A DNA stretch of 47,938 bases from contig NZ_BNBO01000068.1 of assembly GCF_014655955.1 (NCBI RefSeq), positions 1 to 47,938 of the forward strand, in the 5' to 3' direction. Shown here piece by piece: positions 1-6,992 of the stretch (positions are counted from its first letter, which is position 1; each line of letters begins with the position of its first letter). The notes under the pieces are model-generated. The model saw only the letters and a list, made by a program, of their open reading frames with translations, made no database searches and was not told the origin of the DNA. This stretch comes from Kitasatospora indigofera. GTDB lineage: Bacteria; Actinomycetota; Actinomycetes; Streptomycetales; Streptomycetaceae. The translations under genes and the position numbers were made by a program.

Positions 1-48
1 TTCCAGCCGGGCCTGAGCACCTACCGTCGCGGGGACGCGGCGTCATGA
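1..48 (+). CDS. 3' end of an upstream gene (partial)
   Basis: An open frame enters from the left edge and gives 15 residues ending in DAAS before a TGA at 46-48. Its stop overlaps the ATG of the acyl-CoA ligase in an ATGA arrangement at 45-48, which is typical of translationally coupled operon genes. Too little is visible to name the product. Confidence 0.6.
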   Translation, partial: FQPGLSTYRRGDAAS

Positions 49-1670
49 TCTTCACGGGGCCGCACGCGCCGACACCGGTTCCGGAGACGGCGTTCACGTC
101 GTTCGTGCTGGAGCATGCCGGGCGTTGGACGGACAGCGTCGCGCTGGTGGACCTGGCGGGGGAGGCTTCCTTCACGTACGGGGAGCTGGTCGCCGGGGTG
201 AGGCGGGTGGCGGGCGCTCTGCGGGCCCGCGGGTTCGGCCGCGGGGACGTGCTGGCCCTGCTGGCGCCGAACGTGCCGGAGTACCCGGTGGTGTTCCACG
301 CGGCGGCGTCGCTGGGCGGCACGGTGGTGGTCCTCAACCCGCTGGACACGACGGAGGATCTCCTCACGCATCTGGGCGGCGCGGGCGCGGTCGTCCTGGT
401 GACCAGCGAGGAGCAGGCGGCCAGGGCGGCGGAGCTGGTGGCGGGCAGCAAGCTGCGGGAGGTGGTGGTGTTCGGGCAGGCGCCCGGCGCGACGCCGTTC
501 GCGGAGCTGCTGGGCCATGACGGCCCCGCCGACGGCTCTGTGTCCGACCCTGCGTCCGGGCCTGCTTCCGGCGCCGGCGCGTCGAATCCGGTGAGTGGAC
601 CGGTGCCGGTGGTGGCGGTGGACGCGGCCTCGGACGTGGTGGCGTTGTTGCACTCCTCGGGCAGTACGGGGCGCCCGAAGGGGGTGATGCTGACGCATCG
701 CAACATGAGCGCCAACGTGCTGCAGACGATCGGCGGGGCGCCGCTGGACGAGGGGGAGCGGGTCCTGGCGGTGGCGCCGTTCCATCACGCGTTCGGGCTG
801 ATCATGGTGATGAACGCGAGCCTGCGCCAGGGTGCGACCGTGGTGACGATGCCGCGCTTCGACCCGCAGGCCTACCTGCAGGCGATCCAGGACCACCGGA
901 TCACCCGTCTGTACGTGGTGCCGACGATCGCGGTGCTGCTGGCGCGCAGCCCGCTGGTGGAGCGCTTCGACCTGTCGTCGGTGCGCACGATCGTCTCGGG
1001 CGGTGCGGCGCTGGACCCGGAGATCGCGCGGTTGTGCGCGGAGCGGTTGGGGTGCCGGGTGGGGCAGGGCTACGGACTCACCGAGGGCCTGGTGTCGTTC
1101 ATGCAGGTGGAGGGCTCGCCGGCGGGGTCGGTGGGCCGGGCGACGCCGAACATCGAGTTCAAGATCGTGGACATCGCCACGGGCCGGGCCCTGGGGCCGG
1201 GGCAGGAGGGCGAGGTCCTGGTACGGGGCCCGCACGTGATGAAGGGGTACCTGGACGCACCGCAGGCGACGCGCGAGGTACTGGAGGCGGACGGCTTCCT
1301 GCACACCGGCGACCTGGGGCGGGCCGACGCGGACGGGGAACTGTTCCTGGTGGACCGGATCAAGGAACTGATCAAGTACAAGGGCCAGCAGGTCTCACCG
1401 GTGGAGCTCGAAGCGGTCCTGATGACGCATCCCAAGGTCGCCGACGCGGCGGTGATCGGGGTGCCGGACGAGGAGGCCAGCGAGATCCCGAAGGCGTTCG
1501 TGGTCGTACGGGAACCGGTCACGGCCCAGGAGATCATGGCGTTCGTCGCCGACCGCGTCGCACCGTACAAGAAGGTCCGGCAGGTGGAATTCATCGACGC
1601 GATCCCGCGCACCCCCGTCGGCAAGACCGAACGCCGAAGTCTGAAGGAGCGCGAACGCGCCGCTCGGTGA
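45..1670 (+). CDS. Acyl-CoA synthetase / 4-coumarate-CoA ligase-like AMP-binding enzyme
   Basis: A 541-residue member of the ANL (adenylate-forming) superfamily, which activates a carboxylic acid with ATP and transfers it to CoA. The P-loop-like A3 motif SSGSTGRPKGVMLTHRN lies near residues 203-220, YGLTEG near 342, the TGDLG motif near 421, the hinge and A8 region DRIKELIKYKGQQVSP near 436-451, and the catalytic lysine in RTPVGKTERR near 526. Length and motif order are normal for the family. A short Ala/Gly/Pro/Ser-rich insertion (about residues 163-190) precedes the A3 motif. The ATG overlaps the upstream stop (ATGA), so it is probably translated by coupling. The substrate cannot be read from sequence; an aryl or medium-chain acid is plausible. 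Confidence 0.93.
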   Translation: MIFTGPHAPTPVPETAFTSFVLEHAGRWTDSVALVDLAGEASFTYGELVAGVRRVAGALRARGFGRGDVLALLAPNVPEYPVVFHAAASLGGTVVVLNPLDTTEDLLTHLGGAGAVVLVTSEEQAARAAELVAGSKLREVVVFGQAPGATPFAELLGHDGPADGSVSDPASGPASGAGASNPVSGPVPVVAVDAASDVVALLHSSGSTGRPKGVMLTHRNMSANVLQTIGGAPLDEGERVLAVAPFHHAFGLIMVMNASLRQGATVVTMPRFDPQAYLQAIQDHRITRLYVVPTIAVLLARSPLVERFDLSSVRTIVSGGAALDPEIARLCAERLGCRVGQGYGLTEGLVSFMQVEGSPAGSVGRATPNIEFKIVDIATGRALGPGQEGEVLVRGPHVMKGYLDAPQATREVLEADGFLHTGDLGRADADGELFLVDRIKELIKYKGQQVSPVELEAVLMTHPKVADAAVIGVPDEEASEIPKAFVVVREPVTAQEIMAFVADRVAPYKKVRQVEFIDAIPRTPVGKTERRSLKERERAAR

Positions 1671-1776
1671 TGTGCCCCGCTCGCCGCCGGCGGTCAGACT
1701 GCCAGCAGTTCTGGCGTATCGTCAGAAGCTGTCCGTTGTAACGTAGTTGCCGGATCACGGGATCGCGGGACGGTTT

Positions 1777-1839
1777 GGCTGGTGGCTGGTGGCTGGTGGC
1801 TGGTGGCTGGTGGCTGGTGGCCGGTGGCCGGTGGCCGGG
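1777..1839. repeat. Heptanucleotide tandem repeat (GGCTGGT)n
   Basis: Six exact head-to-tail copies of GGCTGGT (1777-1818), two GGCCGGT variants and a partial third copy lie in the gap between the ligase and the SDR. The plus strand has regularly spaced GG pairs, so two-tier G-quadruplexes are conceivable. The period is not a multiple of three and no gene covers it. Confidence 0.95.
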
Positions 1840-1938
1840 GTCCTGGTCCCGGCCTTGTTGCCGGTGGCCGGGTAGTGAGGTTGTTTTCGGGCCGGGGTTG
1901 TCCCGGTGCGGGTTTCGGCACGGGTCTGGGAGGACGTC

Positions 1939-2685
1939 ATGAGTGATCTGTCGGGCAGGACCACCATTGTGGTGGGGGCTAGCCGGGGGCTGGGACGGGG
2001 GATTGCCGGGGCCTTCGCGCAGGCGGGCGCTCCGGTGGTGGCGGTGTCCCGGACGGCGGCGGAGTTCCCTGCGGCGGTCGGCGGGGAGGGTGGCATCGTG
2101 GCGGAGCTCGCCGACGCGGGTGACGCGTCGGTGGCGGGCCGGCTCCTGGACCTTCACGAGCCGGACAACGTGATCGTGGTGGCGGGTGCGAATCCGCTCA
2201 TGCGTCCGTTGCAGCAGCACACCTGGGAGTCGTTCTCCGCGAACTGGGAGAGCGACGTGCGGATCACCTTCCACTGGCTGCGGGAGATCCTCCTCAAGCC
2301 GCTGCGTCCTGGGGCCCGGGTCATCGTGGTCAGCAGCGGCGCGGCCCTGGCCGGATCGCCGCTCAGCGGTGGTTACGCGGGGGCGAAGGCCACCCAGCGT
2401 TTCATCACCGGCTACGCACAGGACGAGGCGCAGCGTGCGGGGCTGGACATCACGTTCACGACCGTGCTGCCCCGGATGACGCCGGCGACGGAGCTGGGCC
2501 GTTCCGCGGCACGGGCCTACGCGGTGCGCAACGGGCAGTCGCAGGAGGAGTACCTGCAGCAGATGGGTCCGGTGCTGACCCCGGAGATCGCCGGCGCCGC
2601 GCTGCTGGAGCTGGTGGGTGAGAAGGCCACCGAGGTGGCGCCCGGGTACCTGCTGACCGGCGCGGGGCTGAAGAAGCTCGGCTGA
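1939..2685 (+). CDS. Short-chain dehydrogenase/reductase (SDR)
   Basis: A 248-residue NAD(P)-dependent oxidoreductase of the classical SDR family. The Rossmann cofactor motif GASRGLGRG is at residues 13-21, the catalytic Ser region VVSSG near 130-134, and the YxxxK pair as Tyr146/Lys150 (YAGAK). An in-frame GTG and upstream codons would extend it, but ATG at 1939 has a GGGAGG ribosome site at 1928-1933 and gives the normal SDR N-terminus. It stands alone behind a repeat-filled 268-bp gap and a hairpin follows its stop. The substrate is unknown. Confidence 0.9.
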   Translation: MSDLSGRTTIVVGASRGLGRGIAGAFAQAGAPVVAVSRTAAEFPAAVGGEGGIVAELADAGDASVAGRLLDLHEPDNVIVVAGANPLMRPLQQHTWESFSANWESDVRITFHWLREILLKPLRPGARVIVVSSGAALAGSPLSGGYAGAKATQRFITGYAQDEAQRAGLDITFTTVLPRMTPATELGRSAARAYAVRNGQSQEEYLQQMGPVLTPEIAGAALLELVGEKATEVAPGYLLTGAGLKKLG

Positions 2686-2710
2686 GTCCTCCCTGCACGG
2701 CGTGCGCACG

Positions 2711-2753
2711 CGGCGCGGGCCCGTCCCTGACCTCTTGGGGCGTGCCCGCGCCG
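2711..2753 (+). terminator. Hairpin after the SDR gene
   Basis: Perfect 10-bp arms CGGCGCGGGC (2711-2720) and GCCCGCGCCG (2744-2753) begin 25 bp after the SDR stop. The loop is long (23 nt) and there is no U tract, as is usual in actinomycetes. Confidence 0.45.
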
Positions 2754-2880
2754 TCGTGCTGCCACGCGGCGAGGCGCCGACGCCGGCGCCGGCCGTTCGC
2801 TGTGGTGCCGTCGGGGGCCTGTTGTCCGGTTCCCGTGCACGGCGGTGGTACCAGTGCTGGTGCTGGGTCTTTTCAGGCGC

Positions 2881-2958
2881 TCAGCACTGTGGGCGGCGGC
2901 CGTGGTTGGCTTTGTGCTTACTGCGTGCCTTCTTCTTGCGGCGTCGCTTGGACGACAT
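2881..2958 (-). CDS. Tiny basic protein, probable ribosomal protein bL37
   Basis: A 25-residue ORF starting MSSKRRRKKKARSK and ending KANHGRRPQC. It is preceded on its own strand by AAAGGAG five bases before the ATG, an excellent ribosome site. The extreme Lys/Arg content and the KANHG(K/R)RP ending match what I know of actinobacterial bL37, a small protein of the large ribosomal subunit that annotation pipelines often miss. It sits alone between the SDR and the GBL receptor. The C-terminal QC is not what I remember as usual (NA or similar). The gene call is strong; the family call comes from memory of the motif. Confidence 0.75.
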   Translation of the reverse strand: MSSKRRRKKKARSKHKANHGRRPQC

Positions 2959-3146
2959 GTCCGCTCCTTTCGCGGGGGCCGGGTCGTTCTCATTCCAAGG
3001 TGGCACACCTGGGCCCCGGTGGCGCGTCGTCGACCCCGGCCCCCGGTTGGCGTGCGGTGTCACCCGCGTCCGCCCGTGTTCACCTGCCTCCTTCCGGGTG
3101 CGGCTCGTCGCCTGCCTGCCACTGGCCTGTCGCCTGCCGGGTCTGG

Positions 3147-3776
3147 TCAGGGTGTGGGTGGGGTGGGGAGGATGGTGGCGAGGATTTCTTTGGTGCGCTC
3201 GGTGATGTCGGTGCGGTTGTTGAGGGTCCAGGAGATGTGTTGGGCGCCGAAGAAGGCGGCGGTGAGGACGCGGGCGGTGGTTTGGGGGTGGGGGTGGGTG
3301 GTTCGGGTGAGCCAGTTGGTGATGGTTTGGGTGAAGTTGATGTACGGGGTGGGGAGGTCGGTGTTGATCAGGTTGCGTTCGATCTGGAGGCGGGCGCCGG
3401 CTTGGATGAGGGTGTTGTTCTGGAAGGCTTGGGCGGTTTGGGTGAGGAGTTGGGTGATGGCCTCGTGGGGGTCGGGGTGTTGTTGTTCGATGTCGTGGGT
3501 GAGGTGGGCGAGGGTTTGGTAGAACTCGTCGGTGACGGCTCGGGCGAGGGCTTCCTTGTTGGGGTAGTGGAAGTAGACGGCGCCTTTGGTCATGCCGGCG
3601 AGTTGGGCGATGTCCTGGACGGTGACGGCGGGGAAGCCCTTGTCGGCGAAGGCGTGGGCAGCGGCGCCGAGGATCTGGGCGCGGGTCCGTAGGGCGCGGT
3701 CCTGGGTGAGGCCGGCTCGTCCGTGTTCGGTGGTGGGGTTGACTGCTGGGGGGCGTGGTGGGTTCGCCGGTGGCAT
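3147..3776 (-). CDS. TetR-family gamma-butyrolactone receptor (ArpA/ScbR-like)
   Basis: A 209-residue regulator. The N-terminal helix-turn-helix contains TVQDIAQLAGMTKGAVYFHY followed by PNKEALA, the hallmark of GBL receptors, and an all-helical ligand domain with Trp residues (ITNWL, HISWTL) follows. Such proteins bind AREs and leave DNA when they bind a butyrolactone-type signal. I start at 3776 because a GAGGA ribosome site lies about 8 bases upstream; an earlier ATG at 3827 lacks one. The gene is divergent from the AfsA-type synthase with an ARE between them, the classic autoregulated receptor/synthase pair. Codons end largely in C or A, so the plus strand is G/T-rich. Confidence 0.93.
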   Translation of the reverse strand: MPPANPPRPPAVNPTTEHGRAGLTQDRALRTRAQILGAAAHAFADKGFPAVTVQDIAQLAGMTKGAVYFHYPNKEALARAVTDEFYQTLAHLTHDIEQQHPDPHEAITQLLTQTAQAFQNNTLIQAGARLQIERNLINTDLPTPYINFTQTITNWLTRTTHPHPQTTARVLTAAFFGAQHISWTLNNRTDITERTKEILATILPTPPTP

Positions 3777-3831
3777 GGGGTCCTCGTGGTGTGTGGTTGG
3801 GGGTGGTTGGTCGGTTGGGTGGTGCATCTTG

Positions 3832-3857
3832 AAATATACCTTCTCGGAGGTATATTT
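3832..3857. promoter_or_regulatory. ARE 1, receptor operator between receptor and synthase
   Basis: Perfect 10-bp inverted repeat AAATATACCT-N6-AGGTATATTT, an AT-rich island in GC-rich DNA. It sits 55 bp before the receptor start and 68 bp before the synthase ATG. It fits the autoregulatory elements bound by ArpA/ScbR proteins, and the spacer TCTCGG gives the ATACCTTC-type half-site shared with four other sites in the window. Confidence 0.9.
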
Positions 3858-3925
3858 GCTGTCGTGTCGGTGGGTGGGGTGCCGGCTGTCGGGTTTGTCG
3901 GTGGTCTGTCAAGGGGGAATTGTTG

Positions 3926-6439
3926 ATGTCGCAGCGTGTCGTGTCCGTCATACCCGCGCAGCGTGGCCAGGCGGGCGAGGTCGGCCAGGTCGGCCAGGTC
4001 GGCCAGGTGGGTCCGGTGGGTTCGGTGGGTCCGGTGGGGGAGCCTGGCGAGCCCGGCGGGGTGGGTGGGCCTGGCCCCGTGGTGGGCCCGGTGGACCCGG
4101 TGGGTTCGGCGGGTTCGGCGGGTTCGGCAGGCTTGGTGGGTGGGTGTGGCGAGGCGGGTGAGGCGGGCGGGGTGGGTCCGGTGGGGGAGCCTGGTCCGCG
4201 GGGTGAGCGGGGCGGGGTGGGCCCGCGTGGTCCGGTGGTGGAACCGGTGGAACCGGTGGAACCGGTGGGTGAGCGTGGCGGTGGCGGGGTGGGTCCGGTG
4301 GGTCCGGTGGACCTGGTGGGCTCGGTGGTGGGTCCGGTGCCTGGTGTGGGGGTGGGGTTGAGTTTTGAGCGGCCGGTTGCGCGGGGTTTGGTGCATCGGG
4401 CTGCGGTGGCGGAGGTGTTTGTGACGGATGGGGTGGATTTGGGGGAGGGGCGGTTTTTGGTGGCGGCGCAGTGGCCGCGTGATCATGCGTTGTATCACCC
4501 GGATGTGGCGGGGTTGAGTGATCCGTTGTTGTTTGCGGAGACGATTCGTCAGGCGTTGGTGTTTGTGGGGCATCGGTTTCGGGGGGTTCCGTTGTCGGAT
4601 CGTTTTGTGGGGTGTGGGTTGGATTTTGAGATTACGGATCCGGTGGGTCTGCGGGTGGGGGCGGTGCCGGTTGCGGTGGTGTTGGAGGTGGTGTGGGGGG
4701 TGTCGTCGTCGCGGCGGCACGGGGTGTGTGTGGAGGTGGAGTTGGTGGTGGGTGGGCGGCGTTGTGGGCGGGGGAGTCTGCGGGTGGTTGTGGTGGACGG
4801 CAGGCGGTACGGGGTGTTGCGGGGGCGGGCGGCTGCTGCCGCTGCGGCGGCGGGGGGTCCGGCGGGGGGTCCGGCGGGTGTTGCCGCTGCTGCCGCTGCG
4901 GAGGGCCGGGCGGGTGCCGCTGCTGCCGCTGTGGGGGGTCCGGGGTCGGGGTGGCGGTTGCCGGCGGCGGCGGTGGGGCGGTTGCGGGCGAAGGACAGTG
5001 TGGTGGTGCGGGCGGGTGGGGGGTGGGAGTTGGGGTTGGATCTTGATCATGCGATTCTTTTCGATCATCCGGGTGACCATGTGCCGTTGATGGTGATGCT
5101 GGAGGGTTTCCGGCAGTTGGGGCATCATCTGGTCACTTCTTCGGGGGGCCCGGGGGAGGGGGAGGGGCTCTCCGTCCCGGACGGCGGCACTGTTCCGGAT
5201 GCCGGCAGTGCCGTGCGGGGTCCGGGCGAGGTTCGTGGGGGCGCTGCGGCCCCGGAGGGGCGCGCGACGGGGCAGGGTCCTGGTGTCCCGGGTGCCGGTG
5301 GTGGCGGGCAGGGTCGCGCCGTCGGGCAGGGCCGTGTTGGGGCGGAGGGCCTCGGTGTCCCGGGTGCCGGCATCGGCGGGCGGGGCCCGTTGTCCGGTCC
5401 GGTGGGTGGCGTGGTTCTTGGGGGTCTCTCCGTCCCGGATGCCGGCACGGTGCCGGGCGTGGGTGGTGGCGGGCAGGGTCCGGGTGAGGTTCGTGGGGGC
5501 GCTGCGGCCCCGGAGGGGCGCGTCACGGGGCAGGGTCCTGGTGCCGGTGGTGGCGGGCAGGGCCCGTTGTCCGGTCCGGTGGGTGGCGTGGTTCTTGGGG
5601 GTCTCTCCGTCCCGGATGCCGGCACCTTCCCGGAGGGCGCCGTCGCGGGTGCCGGCAGTGCCGTGCGGGGTCCGGGCGAGGTTCCTGGGGGTGCCGCCGC
5701 CCTGCAGGGGCGCGCCGGGCAGGGCCCGTTGCCTGTTCCGGTGGGCGACGCAGGTCCCGGGGATTTCACCGCTCCGGACGCCGCGACCGTTGCGCAGGGC
5801 GTCACCGTTGCGCAGGGCGTCACCGTCCCGGGCGCCGGTGGTGGCGGGCAGGGTCGCGCCGCCGGGCAGGGTTGTGCCGTTCCGGACGCCGCGACCGTTT
5901 CGGAGGGCGTCACCGTTCCGGGTGCCGGTGGTGGCGGGCAGGGTCGCGCCGGCGGGCTGGGTTGTGCCGTTCCGGGTGCCGCGACCGTTTGGGAGGGTGT
6001 CGCCGTCGCGGATGCCGCTGGTGCTGGTGGTGCTGGTGGTGGTGCTGGTGGTGCTGCTGGTGGTGCTGGCGTTGCTGTCGTGGATGCCGTTGGTGCTGGT
6101 GGTGGTGTGGGTGGTGCCAGTGGTGGTGGTGCTGGTGGTGGTGTGGGTGGGGTGCCGGTGTTGTTGTCGTTGTCGACGGTGTGTTTGGCGTTCGGTGAGT
6201 TGGATCGTCCGGTGGGGTTGGTGGTGCGGGAGGATTGTGGGGGTGGTGGGGGTGGTGGGGGTGTGCGGCGGTTGGTGATTGATGCGGTGCAGGGTGGTTC
6301 GACGTTGGCGACGTCGACGGGGGTGTGGGCGTTGCCGGTGGGGGGTCATGGGGTTCGGGGCGGGTGGGGGGCGAGTGCGTCCCAGATGGCTTGCACCCTG
6401 GTGGACATTCCGGAGCGTTGGAGGGTGGGGGCGGTGTAG
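3926..6439 (+). CDS. AfsA/ScbA-type butyrolactone synthase with collagen-like and repeat insertions
   Basis: An 837-residue protein; AfsA homologues are usually about 300. AfsA condenses a beta-ketoacyl chain with dihydroxyacetone phosphate in GBL synthesis. The first hotdog domain (about 150-290) carries LVHRAAVAEVF, QWPRDHALY and DPLLFAETIRQA. The second begins near 370 with DHAILFDHPGDHVP and VMLEGFRQ, is interrupted by about 340 low-complexity residues (404-742), and resumes with VCLAFGELDRPVGLVV. A collagen-like Gly-X-Y tract fills about residues 15-140. The ATG at 3926 follows AAGGGGG; two TTG codons just before it are ignored. The frame stays open through all repeats. Its last 94 bp overlap the end of the convergent TetR gene. 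Third positions are unusually G/T-rich. Confidence 0.9.
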   Translation: MSQRVVSVIPAQRGQAGEVGQVGQVGQVGPVGSVGPVGEPGEPGGVGGPGPVVGPVDPVGSAGSAGSAGLVGGCGEAGEAGGVGPVGEPGPRGERGGVGPRGPVVEPVEPVEPVGERGGGGVGPVGPVDLVGSVVGPVPGVGVGLSFERPVARGLVHRAAVAEVFVTDGVDLGEGRFLVAAQWPRDHALYHPDVAGLSDPLLFAETIRQALVFVGHRFRGVPLSDRFVGCGLDFEITDPVGLRVGAVPVAVVLEVVWGVSSSRRHGVCVEVELVVGGRRCGRGSLRVVVVDGRRYGVLRGRAAAAAAAAGGPAGGPAGVAAAAAAEGRAGAAAAAVGGPGSGWRLPAAAVGRLRAKDSVVVRAGGGWELGLDLDHAILFDHPGDHVPLMVMLEGFRQLGHHLVTSSGGPGEGEGLSVPDGGTVPDAGSAVRGPGEVRGGAAAPEGRATGQGPGVPGAGGGGQGRAVGQGRVGAEGLGVPGAGIGGRGPLSGPVGGVVLGGLSVPDAGTVPGVGGGGQGPGEVRGGAAAPEGRVTGQGPGAGGGGQGPLSGPVGGVVLGGLSVPDAGTFPEGAVAGAGSAVRGPGEVPGGAAALQGRAGQGPLPVPVGDAGPGDFTAPDAATVAQGVTVAQGVTVPGAGGGGQGRAAGQGCAVPDAATVSEGVTVPGAGGGGQGRAGGLGCAVPGAATVWEGVAVADAAGAGGAGGGAGGAAGGAGVAVVDAVGAGGGVGGASGGGAGGGVGGVPVLLSLSTVCLAFGELDRPVGLVVREDCGGGGGGGGVRRLVIDAVQGGSTLATSTGVWALPVGGHGVRGGWGASASQMACTLVDIPERWRVGAV
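3968..4345 (+). repeat. Collagen-like Gly-X-Y coding repeat in the AfsA N-terminus
   Basis: Tandem 9-bp and 12-bp units encode GQV, GPV, GSA, GEP and EPV triplets for about 125 residues, for example GGCCAGGTC three times at 3980-4006 and GGTTCGGCG three times near 4101-4127. Every period is a multiple of three, so the frame is kept. It lies between the start region and the first hotdog domain. Confidence 0.9.
5140..6150 (+). repeat. In-frame minisatellite inside the second AfsA hotdog domain
   Basis: About 1.0 kb of nested direct repeats rich in Gly, Ala, Pro and Val. A block starting at 5384 (GGCCCGTTGTCCGGTCC...) recurs almost perfectly at 5561, 177 bp away (59 codons). A block around GTTCCGGACGCCGCGACC at 5878 recurs at 5968, 90 bp away (30 codons). 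It ends in a GGTGCTGGTGGT simple repeat (about 6020-6145). It falls just after the central hotdog helix. Confidence 0.92.
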
Positions 6440-6918
6440 TAGGCGCCGACGAGGACGACGACGAGGAGGTCGGCGAGGACGGCGGGTTCGGCGGGGGGTG
6501 CGGGGGTGGAGGTTTCGAGGAGTTGGGTTGCGCGTCGGCGCAGTTCTTCGAGGAAGGGTGGTGCGCTCTCGCCGGTGAGTGCTCCGTCGACGGCCAGGCG
6601 CAGGGCGGCGTTGACCTGGATGTCGGATTCGACGGCGCGGGCGATGGTGAGGGCCATGTCCCGCAGGTCGGTGAGCGGGTCGGTGCCGGGGTGGGGTGCG
6701 GCGGGGTGGGGGAGGAGTTCGTCGAGGAGGGCGACGAGGGCGGCGGCGATCTCGCCCTTGGAGCTGAAGTGTCCGTAGAGGGCGCCTTTGGTGAGGTTCA
6801 TGCGCTGTGCCATGCGCAGGAGGCTGGCGTCGGCGAAGCCGTGCCGGGCGAACTCGGTGCCGGCGGCGTCGAGGGCCCGTTGGTAGGTCTGGCGTGCTCG
6901 GGCCTGTTGCTTGCTCAT
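6346..6918 (-). CDS. TetR-family transcriptional regulator
   Basis: A 190-residue repressor-type protein with an N-terminal HTH: ADASLLRMAQRMNLTKGALY followed by GHFSSKGEIAAALV, about residues 28-60. The C-terminal helical domain resembles GBL-receptor-like TetR proteins, so it may be a second or pseudo-receptor; the ligand is unknown. It is divergent from the flavin monooxygenase, with an ARE-like site about 50 bp upstream of its start, and convergent with the AfsA gene, overlapping that gene's last 94 bp. The plus strand of this gene is strongly G-rich. Confidence 0.88.
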   Translation of the reverse strand: MSKQQARARQTYQRALDAAGTEFARHGFADASLLRMAQRMNLTKGALYGHFSSKGEIAAALVALLDELLPHPAAPHPGTDPLTDLRDMALTIARAVESDIQVNAALRLAVDGALTGESAPPFLEELRRRATQLLETSTPAPPAEPAVLADLLVVVLVGAYYTAPTLQRSGMSTRVQAIWDALAPHPPRTP

Positions 6919-6969
6919 CGGGTGTCCCCCCGGGGTCGGTTGTGATGTGGTGTGACATCCCCATCAACG

Positions 6970-6987
6970 ATACCTTCGTGAAGGAAT
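6970..6987. promoter_or_regulatory. ARE 2, overlapping the monooxygenase ribosome site
   Basis: ATACCTTC-GT-GAAGGAAT, an inverted repeat with one mismatch in 8-bp arms. It lies between the divergent TetR gene (start 6918) and the monooxygenase ATG at 6993, and its right arm includes the AAGGA ribosome site. A bound receptor would occlude the start of the monooxygenase transcript. Confidence 0.8.
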
Positions 6988-6992
6988 GTTAT

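Noticed and set aside
3590..6967. A 1125-residue minus-strand open frame covering the AfsA gene
   Set aside because: It is antisense to clear AfsA hotdog domains and consists of Arg/Pro/His/Thr repeats, the shadow of G-rich repeats on the other strand. It has no ribosome site.
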